Assembly (NCBI RefSeq): GCF_031458235.1
Contig: NZ_JAVDYB010000001.1
Span: forward strand, 4,113,001 to 4,177,000
Source of the DNA: Catenuloplanes atrovinosus
GTDB lineage: Bacteria; Actinomycetota; Actinomycetes; Mycobacteriales; Micromonosporaceae
Reading direction: 5' to 3'
Length of the DNA: 64,000 bases
This document shows, in pieces, positions 45,012-53,986 of this stretch. Under the pieces are notes generated by a model, which saw only the letters and a list, made by a program, of their open reading frames with translations, was not told where the DNA came from and did not search any database. The position numbers and the translations under genes are program-made. How positions within the stretch are numbered: the stretch's first letter is position 1; each line of letters begins with the position of its first letter.

Positions 45012-46067
45012 TCACACACCGGCGGGGACCTGCGTGAAGGCACCGGCCGGCAGCGCCAGCTCGCGTCCCACGACGGGCGGCAGTGTCGCCACAATGTCCG
45101 CGATTTCCCGGATATCGGACTCGGGCAGTGCCTGGTCGCCGTCGCAGAGCGCCATCTTCGGCTCCGGGTGGACGTCGATGAGCAGACCGTCCGCGCCCAC
45201 CGCGATCGCGGCCCGGGTCAGCGGCACCACCAGATCGCGGCGCCCGCCGGAGTGCGACGGGTCCACGATCACCGGCAGGTGCGACAGCCGCTGGGCCACC
45301 GGCACCGCGCTGATGTCCAGGGTGTTGCGGGTGGCGGTCTCGAACGTCCGGATACCGCGCTCGCAGAGCACGATGTCCAGGTTTCCGCGCTGCGCGATGT
45401 ACTCCGCGGCGCTCAGCCACTCCTCGATGGTGGCGCTGAAGCCGCGCTTGAGCAGCACCGGCTTCCCGGCCGAGCCGACCGCCTGGAGGAGTGCGAAGTT
45501 CTGCATGTTGCGGGCGCCGACCTGGAGCATGTCCGCGTAGGACGCCACCATGTCCACGCTGCCGGGATCGATGACCTCGGTGACGACCGGCAGACCGGTC
45601 TCCGCGCGCACCTCGGCCAGGATGCGCAGACCGGCCTCGCCGAGCCCCTGGTACGAGTACGGCGATGTGCGCGGCTTGAACGCGCCACCGCGCAGCAGGG
45701 AGGCGCCGGCGGACCGTGCCAGCCGCGCCGCCTTGAGCGTCTGCTCCGGCGACTCCACCGCGCACGGACCGGCGATCACGGTCAGCGTGCCCGGGCCGAT
45801 CGGCACGCCGCCGACCCGGATCACCGACCGGTCCGCGTGATGCTCCCGGCTGACGAGCTTGAACGGCACGGACACCCGGATCACCTGGAGCACCCCGGGC
45901 AGGCTGCCCAGGTTGAGCGCCTCGAAGTCGGCCACGTCGCCGACCAGCCCGACGATGGTCCGGGACAGGCCGCGACTGACGAACGCCTGCCCGCCGGCCG
46001 ACCGCACCGAACCGACGACCGCGTCCACGTCCGCCGGGGTAGCACCCGGCGCCATCACGACGACCAT
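45012..46067 (-). CDS. DAHP synthase (AroF, type I beta) for aromatic precursor supply
   Basis: A 351-residue protein from ATG 46067 with SD AGGAGAG. The N-terminal ferredoxin-like regulatory region (about 1-75) precedes the barrel with VIAGPCAVES, LRGGAFKPRTSPYSYQG, LLKRG, ERGIRTFE and VIVDPSHSGGRR. It condenses PEP and erythrose 4-phosphate at the head of the shikimate pathway. Glycopeptide clusters often carry an extra copy (Dahp) to raise tyrosine and hydroxyphenylglycine supply. It stands alone between the strR-like gene and the first hydroxylase gene, both on the same strand. Confidence 0.92.
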   Translation of the reverse strand: MVVVMAPGATPADVDAVVGSVRSAGGQAFVSRGLSRTIVGLVGDVADFEALNLGSLPGVLQVIRVSVPFKLVSREHHADRSVIRVGGVPIGPGTLTVIAGPCAVESPEQTLKAARLARSAGASLLRGGAFKPRTSPYSYQGLGEAGLRILAEVRAETGLPVVTEVIDPGSVDMVASYADMLQVGARNMQNFALLQAVGSAGKPVLLKRGFSATIEEWLSAAEYIAQRGNLDIVLCERGIRTFETATRNTLDISAVPVAQRLSHLPVIVDPSHSGGRRDLVVPLTRAAIAVGADGLLIDVHPEPKMALCDGDQALPESDIREIADIVATLPPVVGRELALPAGAFTQVPAGV

Positions 46068-46239
46068 GACAAGTCTCTCCTCTTCTCACCCTCACGGGTT
46101 GCGCTCGGTCTTCCTGGATTCGCGGCACGCCGCCGCACACGGCAGCGGCGACCCTCGTGGTGCACCGGTTCTCCCACCTGCCCGGAGACCGACACTCCAC
46201 GAAGGCCGCCGCCCGAGGAGCACACCCCTGACCGTGCGA

Positions 46240-47832
46240 TCAGGGCTGCGACCAGTTCCATTCGTGCTGGTCGAGCAGATGGGCGAACTTCACGCCCTTG
46301 TTCGCGCACCAGGTCTCGAACTTCGCGATCTGCTGCAGCTGGTACGAGTCCTCGTTGTAGCTGGTGGCCATGACGTGGCCGAGCCAGCTCTCCTCCCCCA
46401 TCGCGTAGATGTACGCCTCCTCCGCACCCAGTTCGGTGACGATCTCCGCGGCCTGCGCCGCGTCGGAGCCGGACATCTTGCGGGTCTCGGCCATCTTCTT
46501 GGGCAGCGCCTTGGTCAGGTACGGCTGGTACTGCCAGCTCAGCGGCGCACCGTCGCACTCCATGCCGATGAACGCGATGTCCACCCGGCCGAGGTGGGCG
46601 CGGACGTAGCGGTAGAGCACCGGGTCGACGCCGGAGGAGTCCGCGCCCACGAAGATCGACTTCCCGCCGAGGCGGACGAAGTACGTCGACTTGGCGCGGA
46701 TGTCCAGGTCGGCGTGCTCACCGAAGAACGGCGTGGCGACGATCTTGCCGCCGGGGAACTCCACCTCGTCGAAGTCGTTCACCTCGATCGCGGGCAGCCC
46801 GTAGCTGCGCAGGTACAGCGCCAGCGAGGGGTCCGGCAGGTTGCCGCGGGAGCTGCGCGGCACGATGAACGTGCCCACCCGGCCGCGCAGCTGGAGCAGC
46901 GTCTCCGGCACCAGGTGGTCGGAGTGGCCGTGCGTGATCAGCACGTAGTCGATGAAGTCCGGCAGGTCGTTGTAGGTGTACCGGCCGGTCGCGCCGGTGT
47001 CCGCGCTGATGAACGGGTCCGTCATGATGGTCACGTCGGGCGTCTGCATCAGCAGGCAGGCGTGGCCCCAGTAGCGGATTCGGGCACCGGCCGCGACGTG
47101 CCGGTCCGAGGCCAGCGCGGACTCCGGCACCAGCAGGCGGGAGAGCTGCGCCGCCTGCGCGTCGTCGAGCTCCAGCGCCTCGCGGAGCGCGCCCGGCGTG
47201 GTGGGCCGGACCCGGGACCGGAACAGCGCCTCCAGGCCGGGGTGGTGGAACGGGATGGAGAGCTCCAGCACGTCCGGCGAGGGCAGCCGCGGCGTGCTCA
47301 TCACGAACGGCCGCTCGATCCCGGTCTCCACCGAGATCTGCACCGACTGACGGTCCTCGGTGTACGCCTTGCTCTTGTAGACCAGCGGCTCCTGGAAGTG
47401 CATCGAGGGCGCGTTGTTGGTGTCGTAGGTGACCTCCACCAGGCCGGCCAGCTCCGCGGGCAGCTTGGGGTAGAGCGGCCGGAGGTCGTACCCGGTCGCC
47501 TCCGCCAGCACCAGCTTCTCCGCCTCCGCGATCGCCTCGGCGAACCGGATCATGTCGGCGCGGTCCCGCCGGATGGTGGCGAGCAGCGCCGCCACCTCGT
47601 CGGCGCGCTTGTCGTCGACGTTGATGAAGAACCCGCCGCGGAACTTCGGGTCGCGGCTGCCCCGGAAGTGCCACTCCGGCGCCTGGAGGTAGGACTCCAT
47701 CATCGGGATCAGCCGGTTGGCCAGCGTCATGGTGGCCATGACCGGCGCCGTCGCGTACATCGAGGCGTAGAACCGGTCGACCAGCGGCTCGATGATGGTG
47801 TTGGGCCGGAGGAACACGTGCTCGTCGCTCAT
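46240..47832 (-). CDS. CmlA-like diiron amino-acyl beta-hydroxylase, copy 1
   Basis: A 530-residue protein from ATG 47832 with SD AAGGAG. Same architecture as the gene at 41833: N-terminal arm domain, then the metallo-beta-lactamase fold with RIRYWGHACLLMQT, THGHSDHL, GEHADLDI, DSSGVD and SWLGHVMA. Length matches CmlA. In teicoplanin/A47934-type clusters this single-gene route beta-hydroxylates tyrosine on the NRPS, replacing the BpsD/OxyD/Bhp route of vancomycin. It begins 2 bp after the stop of the second halogenase gene, at the end of the oxy/halogenase operon. Confidence 0.88.
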   Translation of the reverse strand: MSDEHVFLRPNTIIEPLVDRFYASMYATAPVMATMTLANRLIPMMESYLQAPEWHFRGSRDPKFRGGFFINVDDKRADEVAALLATIRRDRADMIRFAEAIAEAEKLVLAEATGYDLRPLYPKLPAELAGLVEVTYDTNNAPSMHFQEPLVYKSKAYTEDRQSVQISVETGIERPFVMSTPRLPSPDVLELSIPFHHPGLEALFRSRVRPTTPGALREALELDDAQAAQLSRLLVPESALASDRHVAAGARIRYWGHACLLMQTPDVTIMTDPFISADTGATGRYTYNDLPDFIDYVLITHGHSDHLVPETLLQLRGRVGTFIVPRSSRGNLPDPSLALYLRSYGLPAIEVNDFDEVEFPGGKIVATPFFGEHADLDIRAKSTYFVRLGGKSIFVGADSSGVDPVLYRYVRAHLGRVDIAFIGMECDGAPLSWQYQPYLTKALPKKMAETRKMSGSDAAQAAEIVTELGAEEAYIYAMGEESWLGHVMATSYNEDSYQLQQIAKFETWCANKGVKFAHLLDQHEWNWSQP

Positions 47833-47834
47833 TC

Positions 47835-49073
47835 TCACTCCTTGTGATCGAATAGTGGGCTGTCCGCACCGGAGGACACGCCGGCGATCAGGTCCACGAA
47901 CGACTCCGCCGCGGCGTGCTCGCTGTTCGTGACCTCCCTGGCCCGCTGGAAGTACGAATCCGCGGGCGCGTCCGTCCCGTGGAAGGACGCCAGGACGCCG
48001 GTGACGGCCGCGTACTCGCGGCGGTACCGCGTCTCGAACTCGGTCAGCGCGGTCTTCTCGTCCACGCCGCCCGCGAGCACGCCGCCGACCGACCGCGCCG
48101 CGAGCACCGCGCCGTAGGTCGCCAGGTGCACGCCGGAGGAGAGCACCGGGTCGACGGCGCACGCGGCGTCGCCGGCCAGGATCACCCCGGGCCGCCAGAA
48201 CGACGTGCGCTCGTAGGAGGAGACCTCGGTGACCCGCAGCCTCCCGTACCCGCCGGCCCGCACCCGCGACGCCTCGGCCAGCAGCCGCGCGACGACCGGG
48301 CACTCGGCGATCAGCGCCGCGAAGAACGCCTCCCGATCGCCCTCGGCCGGCACCGCCGACCCGGGCGGCAGCACCGCGCCGACGCTGCACAGCCCGCCGA
48401 TGATCTGGGTGTACCAGAACCAGCCGCCGCCGAAGGCCGCGATCAGGTTCCCCTCGTACGGCGCCGGCTCCGGGCACCGTCCGAAGTAGCCGGACACCGC
48501 CGTTCCGCGCGGCAGGCCGGGGTGCGGCCGGACCGCGCCGACGCCGGCGTCCAGCGGGCCCTCCCCGCCCGTGGCATCCACCACGAACCGCGCACGCACC
48601 GCGCGGCCGGCACCGTCCGGGCCGGTGTAGCGCAGGCCGGATGCCCGGCCGTCGCCCTCGGTCACGCCGGTGGCCGTGCACCCCTCACGCACCTCGACGC
48701 CCCGCCGCCGCGCGTTGCGCAGCAGCATCTCGTCGAACCGTGCCCGCTGGACCTGGTACCCGAACGACGTCTGCGCGGTCAGCCGCGGCGAGTCGGCGAA
48801 CGAGTACGTCCACGGCTCCGGATCGGTGCCCCAGCGGAAGGCGCCGCCCCGGCTCACCGTGAAGTCGGACGCCGCCAGCTCGCCGGTGAGGCCGAGCATC
48901 CGGCACACGCCGTGCACGGTGGCCGGCGGCAGCGTCTCGCCGAGCCGGTACCGGGGGAAGACCTCCTTCTCCAGCAGCAGCACCCGATGGCCGTCCATGG
49001 CCACCAGCGTCGCCACCGTCGCGCCGGCCGGCCCGCCGCCGGCCACCACCACGTCGAACTCCTCCACCGGCAT
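47835..49073 (-). CDS. Second flavin-dependent halogenase, signature motif altered
   Basis: A 412-residue protein; ATG 49073 gives MPVEEFDVVVAGGGPAG, identical in opening to the other halogenase (ATG 49082 is possible). FAD motif GGGPAG and the FRWG, YQVQRARFDE and GDAACAVDP segments are kept. The halogenase signature WxWxIP, intact in the neighbour as WFWYIP, reads WFWYTQ here, and GESLLP reads GETLPP. It is also about 75 residues shorter at the C-terminus. A47934-type clusters carry two halogenases; this one may be inactive or specialised. It follows oxyC by 25 bp and precedes hydroxylase copy 1. Confidence 0.85.
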   Translation of the reverse strand: MPVEEFDVVVAGGGPAGATVATLVAMDGHRVLLLEKEVFPRYRLGETLPPATVHGVCRMLGLTGELAASDFTVSRGGAFRWGTDPEPWTYSFADSPRLTAQTSFGYQVQRARFDEMLLRNARRRGVEVREGCTATGVTEGDGRASGLRYTGPDGAGRAVRARFVVDATGGEGPLDAGVGAVRPHPGLPRGTAVSGYFGRCPEPAPYEGNLIAAFGGGWFWYTQIIGGLCSVGAVLPPGSAVPAEGDREAFFAALIAECPVVARLLAEASRVRAGGYGRLRVTEVSSYERTSFWRPGVILAGDAACAVDPVLSSGVHLATYGAVLAARSVGGVLAGGVDEKTALTEFETRYRREYAAVTGVLASFHGTDAPADSYFQRAREVTNSEHAAAESFVDLIAGVSSGADSPLFDHKE

Positions 49074-49098
49074 CTCCACCATCCCCGTCCGCCGCCCG

Positions 49099-50331
49099 CT
49101 ACCAGGTGACCGGCAACCGGTCCGGGCTGTCGATGAACGCCCGCCGGAGCCGTACCGAGTCGGCGGGCACGGCCAGGCTCAGCCCGGGGAACCGCCGCCA
49201 CAGGCTCTGGTAAGCCATGCGCAGCACCGCGCGCGCCACCGCCGCACCGATGCAGTGGTGGATGCCGTGCCCGAACGCCAGGTGCGGGGCCGCGGCACGG
49301 CTCGCGTCCAGCGTGTTCGGCTCCGGCGTGAGCGCCTCGTCCCGGTTCGCCATCAGGATCGAGCAGAGGACCATGTCCCCGGCCCTGATCAGCTGCCCGT
49401 CCACGACCACGTCCCGGACGGCCATCCGCGGCGTCGGCTGCTGGATCGCGGACAGGTACCGCAGCAACTCGTTGACCAGCCGGTCCGCCTCCTCGCGGCC
49501 GGCGAAGAGCAGTCGCCGCTGGCCGGGATTCTCCAGCAGCGCCAGGATGCCGTAGCCGAGCATCCCCGCGACGCTCTCGACGCCGCCGAGGACGAGCGCG
49601 GTGCACACGCCCTTCAGCTCCTCGTCGGTGACGTCCGCACCGTGCTCGCGCACCAGCATGCCGATGAACCCCTCGTCCGGGTCCTTCCGCTGCGCGGTGA
49701 TGAGCTTGTTCAGGTACCGGTTGAACGCCGCGCTGTCCGCCGCCCGGGCCTTGTACCCGCGGCTGAGATCGACGTTCTGCCGGACCCGCCGGATGAACTC
49801 GGTCCGGTCGTCGCGCGGGATGCCGAGCAGCTCGCACAGGGTGCCGCCGCCGACCGGGTCGGCGAACAGCACCTGCACGTCCGCGGGCGGGCCCTCGGCC
49901 TCCACCTCGTCGAGGCACTCGTCGATCAGCGCCTGGATCGCGGGCTCCAGGCGGCGGATGCGCCGTACCGTGAACTCCGGGGTCAGCATCCGCCGCAGGC
50001 GGGTGTGTTCCGGCGGATCGTAGGCGCCGATCTGCCCGACCACCTCCGGCGGAACGGGCACGCCCTCGCCGCCGGCCGGTTCCGCGTCGGACACCCGCGG
50101 CCGCGTCGAGAAGTTCTCGTGGTCGCCGATGATCCGCCGTACGACGTCGTAGCCCATCGCCTGCCAGACGTAGTCCCTGCCGGTCTGGGTGATCGCGCCG
50201 CCGGTGATCCGGATCAGCGGACCGTGCGCCCGGAGGGCGAACATGTCCTCGTGCGGGTCGCAGCCGGTCCGCCGCATGTACTTCGCGGACGGCTCCACCA
50301 GCGGCGCGGCCTCGTCGACGTCGGGTTCCAT
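49099..50331 (-). CDS. oxyC: OxyC, cytochrome P450 for the AB ring (residues 5-7)
   Basis: A 410-residue protein from ATG 50331, 11 bp after the halogenase stop. Heme-binding segment FGHGIHHCIG with the axial Cys; ERR-type ExxR motif in NELLRYL; the I-helix reads LGGVESVAGMLGYG, lacking the usual AGxxT acid-alcohol pair, as in known OxyC. In vancomycin, OxyC makes the final biaryl bond between residues 5 and 7 on the NRPS-bound peptide recruited by the X-domain. Placed between the two halogenase genes, as in A47934-type clusters. Assignment from resemblance to OxyC, order and context. Confidence 0.88.
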   Translation of the reverse strand: MEPDVDEAAPLVEPSAKYMRRTGCDPHEDMFALRAHGPLIRITGGAITQTGRDYVWQAMGYDVVRRIIGDHENFSTRPRVSDAEPAGGEGVPVPPEVVGQIGAYDPPEHTRLRRMLTPEFTVRRIRRLEPAIQALIDECLDEVEAEGPPADVQVLFADPVGGGTLCELLGIPRDDRTEFIRRVRQNVDLSRGYKARAADSAAFNRYLNKLITAQRKDPDEGFIGMLVREHGADVTDEELKGVCTALVLGGVESVAGMLGYGILALLENPGQRRLLFAGREEADRLVNELLRYLSAIQQPTPRMAVRDVVVDGQLIRAGDMVLCSILMANRDEALTPEPNTLDASRAAAPHLAFGHGIHHCIGAAVARAVLRMAYQSLWRRFPGLSLAVPADSVRLRRAFIDSPDRLPVTW

Positions 50332-50342
50332 GGCGGGCCGGC

Positions 50343-51818
50343 TCACGCGGGACGGTAGGGCAGCCACTTCATCCCGTCGGGCGAGACCACCAGCCCGCCG
50401 GGGAAGATCGGCAGCTCGGGTTCGGCGTCCGCGCCCAGCACGGCCTTCATCTGCACCTGGCCGCCCTCCTGCATCACCTGCTTGACCACGTGCGACTTGA
50501 ACATCGGCACCATGTTGCCGTCGTCGCTGGAGGCCATCTGGTCCACGGCCGCGGCGAACTCGGCGCTGCGCTCGGCGATCCGGCCGGACGCGGCCAGCGC
50601 GGCCTCGCCGGAGGAGACGCCGCCGATCAACTCCACGAACGACTCCAGCTCGGTGCGCTTGTTGTTGGTGACCTTCTTGGCCTGCCAGAAGTACGACTCC
50701 TCGTTCACGTTCATCTCGTAGAACGACACGAGGAACTCGTAGAACACCCCGTACTCGCGGCGGTACCGCGCCTCGAACTCGGTCAGCGCGGTCTTCTCGT
50801 CCAGGTCGTCCGCGAGCACGCTGTTGATCGAGCGGGCGGCCAGCAGCGCGCTGTACGTCGCCAGGTGCACGCCGGAGGAGAACACCGGGTCCACGAAGCA
50901 CGCGGCGTCGCCGACCAGGATCATGCCGGGCCGCCAGAAGCTCGTCTGGTGGTACGAGTAGTCCTTGCGCACGCGCAGTTCGCCGTACCGCCCGGTGGTG
51001 ATCCGGCGCGCGTCCGCCAGGTACTCGGAGATCAGCGGGCACTCCGCGATCAGCGCCTTCAGCGCCTGCTCCCGGTCGCCCTGGATCTTGTCCGCGTCCT
51101 CCCGGCGCACCACCGCGCCGACGCTGGTCATCGTGTCGCTGAGCGGGATGTACCAGAACCAGCCGCTGTCGAACGCGACGCTGAGGATGTTGCCCGAGTA
51201 CGGCGCGGGCAGCCGCTTGCCGTTCTCGAAGTAGCCGAACAGCGCCAGGCTGCGGAAGAACTCCGAGTAGTTCCGGGTGCCGCCGACGCTGTTGTAGAGC
51301 CGGCTCTTGTTGCCGGACGCGTCGACCACGAACCGGGCGTACACCTCGCGCTCCGCGCCGTCCGGGTCGGTGTAGCGCAGGCCGGTCACCCGCTCGTCAC
51401 CCTCGATCACGCCGGTGACCGCGCGGCCCTCGCGCACCTCGACGCCCTTGCGCCGCGCGTTGCGCAGCAGGATCTCGTCGAACCGCGCCCGCTCGACCTG
51501 GTAGGCGAACGACGTCGGGCCGGTCATCTTCGGCGAGACCGCGAACGAGAACGTCCACGGCTCCGGGCGGGCGCCCCACCGGAAGGTGCCGCCCCGCTTG
51601 ATCGGGAAGCCCGCCTCGGCCAGTTCCTCGGTGACGCCGAGCATCCGGCACACCCCGTGGACGGTGGAGGGCAGCAGCGACTCGCCGATCTGGTACCGGG
51701 GGAAGACCTCCTTCTCCAGCAGCAGCACCCGATGGCCCTGCATGGCCACCAACGCCGCCAGCGTCGAACCCGCCGGCCCGCCGCCGGCCACCACCACGTC
51801 GAACTCTTCCACTGGCAT
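50343..51818 (-). CDS. Flavin-dependent halogenase for glycopeptide tyrosines
   Basis: A 491-residue protein from ATG 51818. FADH2-dependent halogenase: GGGPAGS at the N-terminus, GESLLPSTVHG, the WFWYIP signature (WxWxIP) near residue 210 and GDAACFVDPVFSSG. It resembles BhaA/StaI-type enzymes that chlorinate tyrosine or beta-hydroxytyrosine on the NRPS, using chloride, oxygen and reduced flavin supplied by a separate reductase. Followed by oxyC after 11 bp. The sulfotransferase gene lies 95 bp upstream. Confidence 0.93.
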   Translation of the reverse strand: MPVEEFDVVVAGGGPAGSTLAALVAMQGHRVLLLEKEVFPRYQIGESLLPSTVHGVCRMLGVTEELAEAGFPIKRGGTFRWGARPEPWTFSFAVSPKMTGPTSFAYQVERARFDEILLRNARRKGVEVREGRAVTGVIEGDERVTGLRYTDPDGAEREVYARFVVDASGNKSRLYNSVGGTRNYSEFFRSLALFGYFENGKRLPAPYSGNILSVAFDSGWFWYIPLSDTMTSVGAVVRREDADKIQGDREQALKALIAECPLISEYLADARRITTGRYGELRVRKDYSYHQTSFWRPGMILVGDAACFVDPVFSSGVHLATYSALLAARSINSVLADDLDEKTALTEFEARYRREYGVFYEFLVSFYEMNVNEESYFWQAKKVTNNKRTELESFVELIGGVSSGEAALAASGRIAERSAEFAAAVDQMASSDDGNMVPMFKSHVVKQVMQEGGQVQMKAVLGADAEPELPIFPGGLVVSPDGMKWLPYRPA

Positions 51819-51913
51819 GTCGCACCGTCTCTCGATCGAGTGACTGATCTACTGTGGTTGATTCTCTCGTCGCATCGCGTCGTCGTGAAGCAATTCAGAT
51901 AGACACTGGCGAA

Positions 51914-52750
51914 TCAATGGTCATAACCGAACCGGGCGGCCAGCGCCGCGAATTCGGACCCGTCCCGCAACCGTTCCCGGTAGGCGTCCTCGATGTCCTG
52001 ACCCATGAAGGCGAGCGACTGGCCCTGCTTCCCCTCGCCGATGAACGAGAATGCGTTCCCCGGCTCTTTCCCGGCCCATCTCGTCACCGGCGGCGGTTTC
52101 CGGCCCGCCTTGTCCTTCTTCTCCATCTCGCGCATGCGGTCGATCGTGCTGCCGTCCACCGCGAGCTGGATGTCCCGATCCCGGACGGGCCGGCCGAGCT
52201 CCAAAAATTTGACGATCTCGGTGAACTCGCCGACCGGATCGCCGCGCATGTCCTCGTACCGTACCGTCAGAATCTCGATGTCCGGAAAACTCCGCCGGAC
52301 GATGTCGGGCGAGCTCCACGCCTTCAGATTCTCGGTCCACGATCCGATTCCGATGCGGCCGCGATCGGCGAAGAAACTCTCGTGCGCGATAAAGCCCTCG
52401 GCGATCCGCCGGCACGCCGCCGTGTCGTCCCGGGAGATGTGCATCATCCGCAGGCTGCTGAGCAGCACGTCCCGCGGGTTCCGGACGATGTAGACCGCCT
52501 TGCGCGACAGGTCACGGTAGAGGCGCAGCAGGGGGACGTCGGGCAGGAAGTGGGTCTTGACGAGGTACGAACCGTCGTCGTCCCACGGCGGCACGCCGCC
52601 CTCCGCGATCATCGGATGGATGTCGGGGATCAGCTGTTGCAGACCTCGGAGACTCTCGGCCGGAGCACCACCGATGTAGGCCGTCAGCATGCTGCGCAGC
52701 CAGGTGTTGCCGGACTTGGGGTAGCTGGCGATCCAGGAGATCCGGGTCAT
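51914..52750 (-). CDS. PAPS-dependent glycopeptide sulfotransferase (StaL-like)
   Basis: A 278-residue protein from ATG 52750 with SD AAGGAG. PAPS-binding motifs: SYPKSGNTWLR (5'-phosphosulfate loop, residues 9-19) and VYIVRNPRDVLLSSLR (3'-phosphate). It resembles StaL of A47934, which sulfates the N-terminal hydroxyphenylglycine. Third codon positions include many A/T (for example AAA TTT TTG, AAT, GGA, AGT), unlike the almost fully G/C third positions of its neighbours. It sits between oxyB and the halogenase with larger gaps (95 and 39 bp) than the rest of the operon. Both facts suggest a later insertion. Confidence 0.92.
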   Translation of the reverse strand: MTRISWIASYPKSGNTWLRSMLTAYIGGAPAESLRGLQQLIPDIHPMIAEGGVPPWDDDGSYLVKTHFLPDVPLLRLYRDLSRKAVYIVRNPRDVLLSSLRMMHISRDDTAACRRIAEGFIAHESFFADRGRIGIGSWTENLKAWSSPDIVRRSFPDIEILTVRYEDMRGDPVGEFTEIVKFLELGRPVRDRDIQLAVDGSTIDRMREMEKKDKAGRKPPPVTRWAGKEPGNAFSFIGEGKQGQSLAFMGQDIEDAYRERLRDGSEFAALAARFGYDH

Positions 52751-52789
52751 CGTGCTCCTTCTGTTCGTGCCGGTCCGGGCGGATGACGG

Positions 52790-53986
52790 TCACCACGCGA
52801 CCGTCAGGCTGGTCAGTCCGTACGCCGGGGTGCTCGTCCGGAACGCGGGCGGCAGGTCCGGGTCGGCCTGCCGCAGGCCCGGGAAGCGCCGCCACAGCGC
52901 GGTGTAGACGGCGCGCAGCTCCAGGCGGGCCAGCGCGGAGCCGAGACAGTGGTGGACGCCGTGCCCGAACGCGACGTGCGGGACCGGGTCGCGCGTGACG
53001 TCGAGGCGGTCCGGGTCCGGCAACAGCCCGGGGTCGCGGTTGGCGGCGGGGAGCGAGCAGAGGACCGTCTCGCCCTTCCTGATCACCTGGTCCCCGACGG
53101 CGACGTCCTCCATCGCGGTCCGCGGCGTGGGCGCGTACGGCACGGTCAGGTACCGGATCAGCTCGTCGACCGCCCGGTCCGCCGACCTGTCGTCGCCGCG
53201 CAGCGCCGCGAGCTGCTCCGGGTGGCGCAGCAGCGCGAGCACGCCCAGCCCGATCATGCCCGAGATGTTGTCGTCGCCGGCCAGCATGACCTGCACGCAG
53301 AAGCCCCGCAGCTCCTCGTCCGTGATCTGGTCGCCGTGCTCGGCGACGATCGCCCCGATCAGCCCCTCCCCCGGGTCCTTCCGCTCCCTGGCCATCATCG
53401 TCACCAGGTAGCGGGAGAACGCCTCGCCCGCGGCCGCGCGCCGCCGGGCGCTCAGCGACGCGTCCAGGTGCCGGTGGCACAGCTGCAGGAACATGGCGCG
53501 GTCGTCCCGCGGCACCCCGATCAGCTCGCACAGCACGGCGCCGGGCACCACGTCGGCGACCAGCTCGATCAGGTCCGCCGGAGGCCCGGCCCGCTCCACC
53601 GCGTCCAGCCGCTCCGCCACGATCTCGTCGATCAGCGGTGCCAGGCGGCGCATGCGGCGCTGGGTGAAGGCCGGCATCAGCAGCGACCGGAGCCGGGTGT
53701 GCTCGGGCGGGTCGTAGTCCATCAGGTTGCCGACCAGCTCACGCGGCCGGAAGAGGCCCGGCCCGCCGCCGTCGTCCCGCCGGTCGAAGCGGCGCCGGGT
53801 GCTGAACCGGCGGTGGTCGCCGAGCACCTGCCGTACGACGGCGTGGTCCGCGGCGAGCCAGGTGGACTCCGCGTCCGCGCCGGACCCGATGGTGATCCTG
53901 GTCAGGCCGCCGGCGGCGCGCAGCTCGTCCGCCGGGTCGAAGCCCTGCCGGAGCGTGTGCAGCGGAGGCGTGTGCTCACCACTCAA
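52790..53986 (-). CDS. oxyB: OxyB, cytochrome P450 for the C-O-D ring (residues 4-6)
   Basis: A 398-residue protein starting at TTG 53986, inside the last codons of oxyE (11-bp overlap), with GGAGGAG about 9 bases upstream. I-helix MLAGDDNISGMIGLGVLALLRHPEQ and PTPRTAMEDV, SLPAANRDPGL are nearly as in known OxyB; heme site FGHGVHHCLG. It makes the first diaryl ether cross-link (residues 4 and 6) on the carrier-bound peptide. Identification by these motifs is strong. Confidence 0.92.
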   Translation of the reverse strand: MSGEHTPPLHTLRQGFDPADELRAAGGLTRITIGSGADAESTWLAADHAVVRQVLGDHRRFSTRRRFDRRDDGGGPGLFRPRELVGNLMDYDPPEHTRLRSLLMPAFTQRRMRRLAPLIDEIVAERLDAVERAGPPADLIELVADVVPGAVLCELIGVPRDDRAMFLQLCHRHLDASLSARRRAAAGEAFSRYLVTMMARERKDPGEGLIGAIVAEHGDQITDEELRGFCVQVMLAGDDNISGMIGLGVLALLRHPEQLAALRGDDRSADRAVDELIRYLTVPYAPTPRTAMEDVAVGDQVIRKGETVLCSLPAANRDPGLLPDPDRLDVTRDPVPHVAFGHGVHHCLGSALARLELRAVYTALWRRFPGLRQADPDLPPAFRTSTPAYGLTSLTVAW

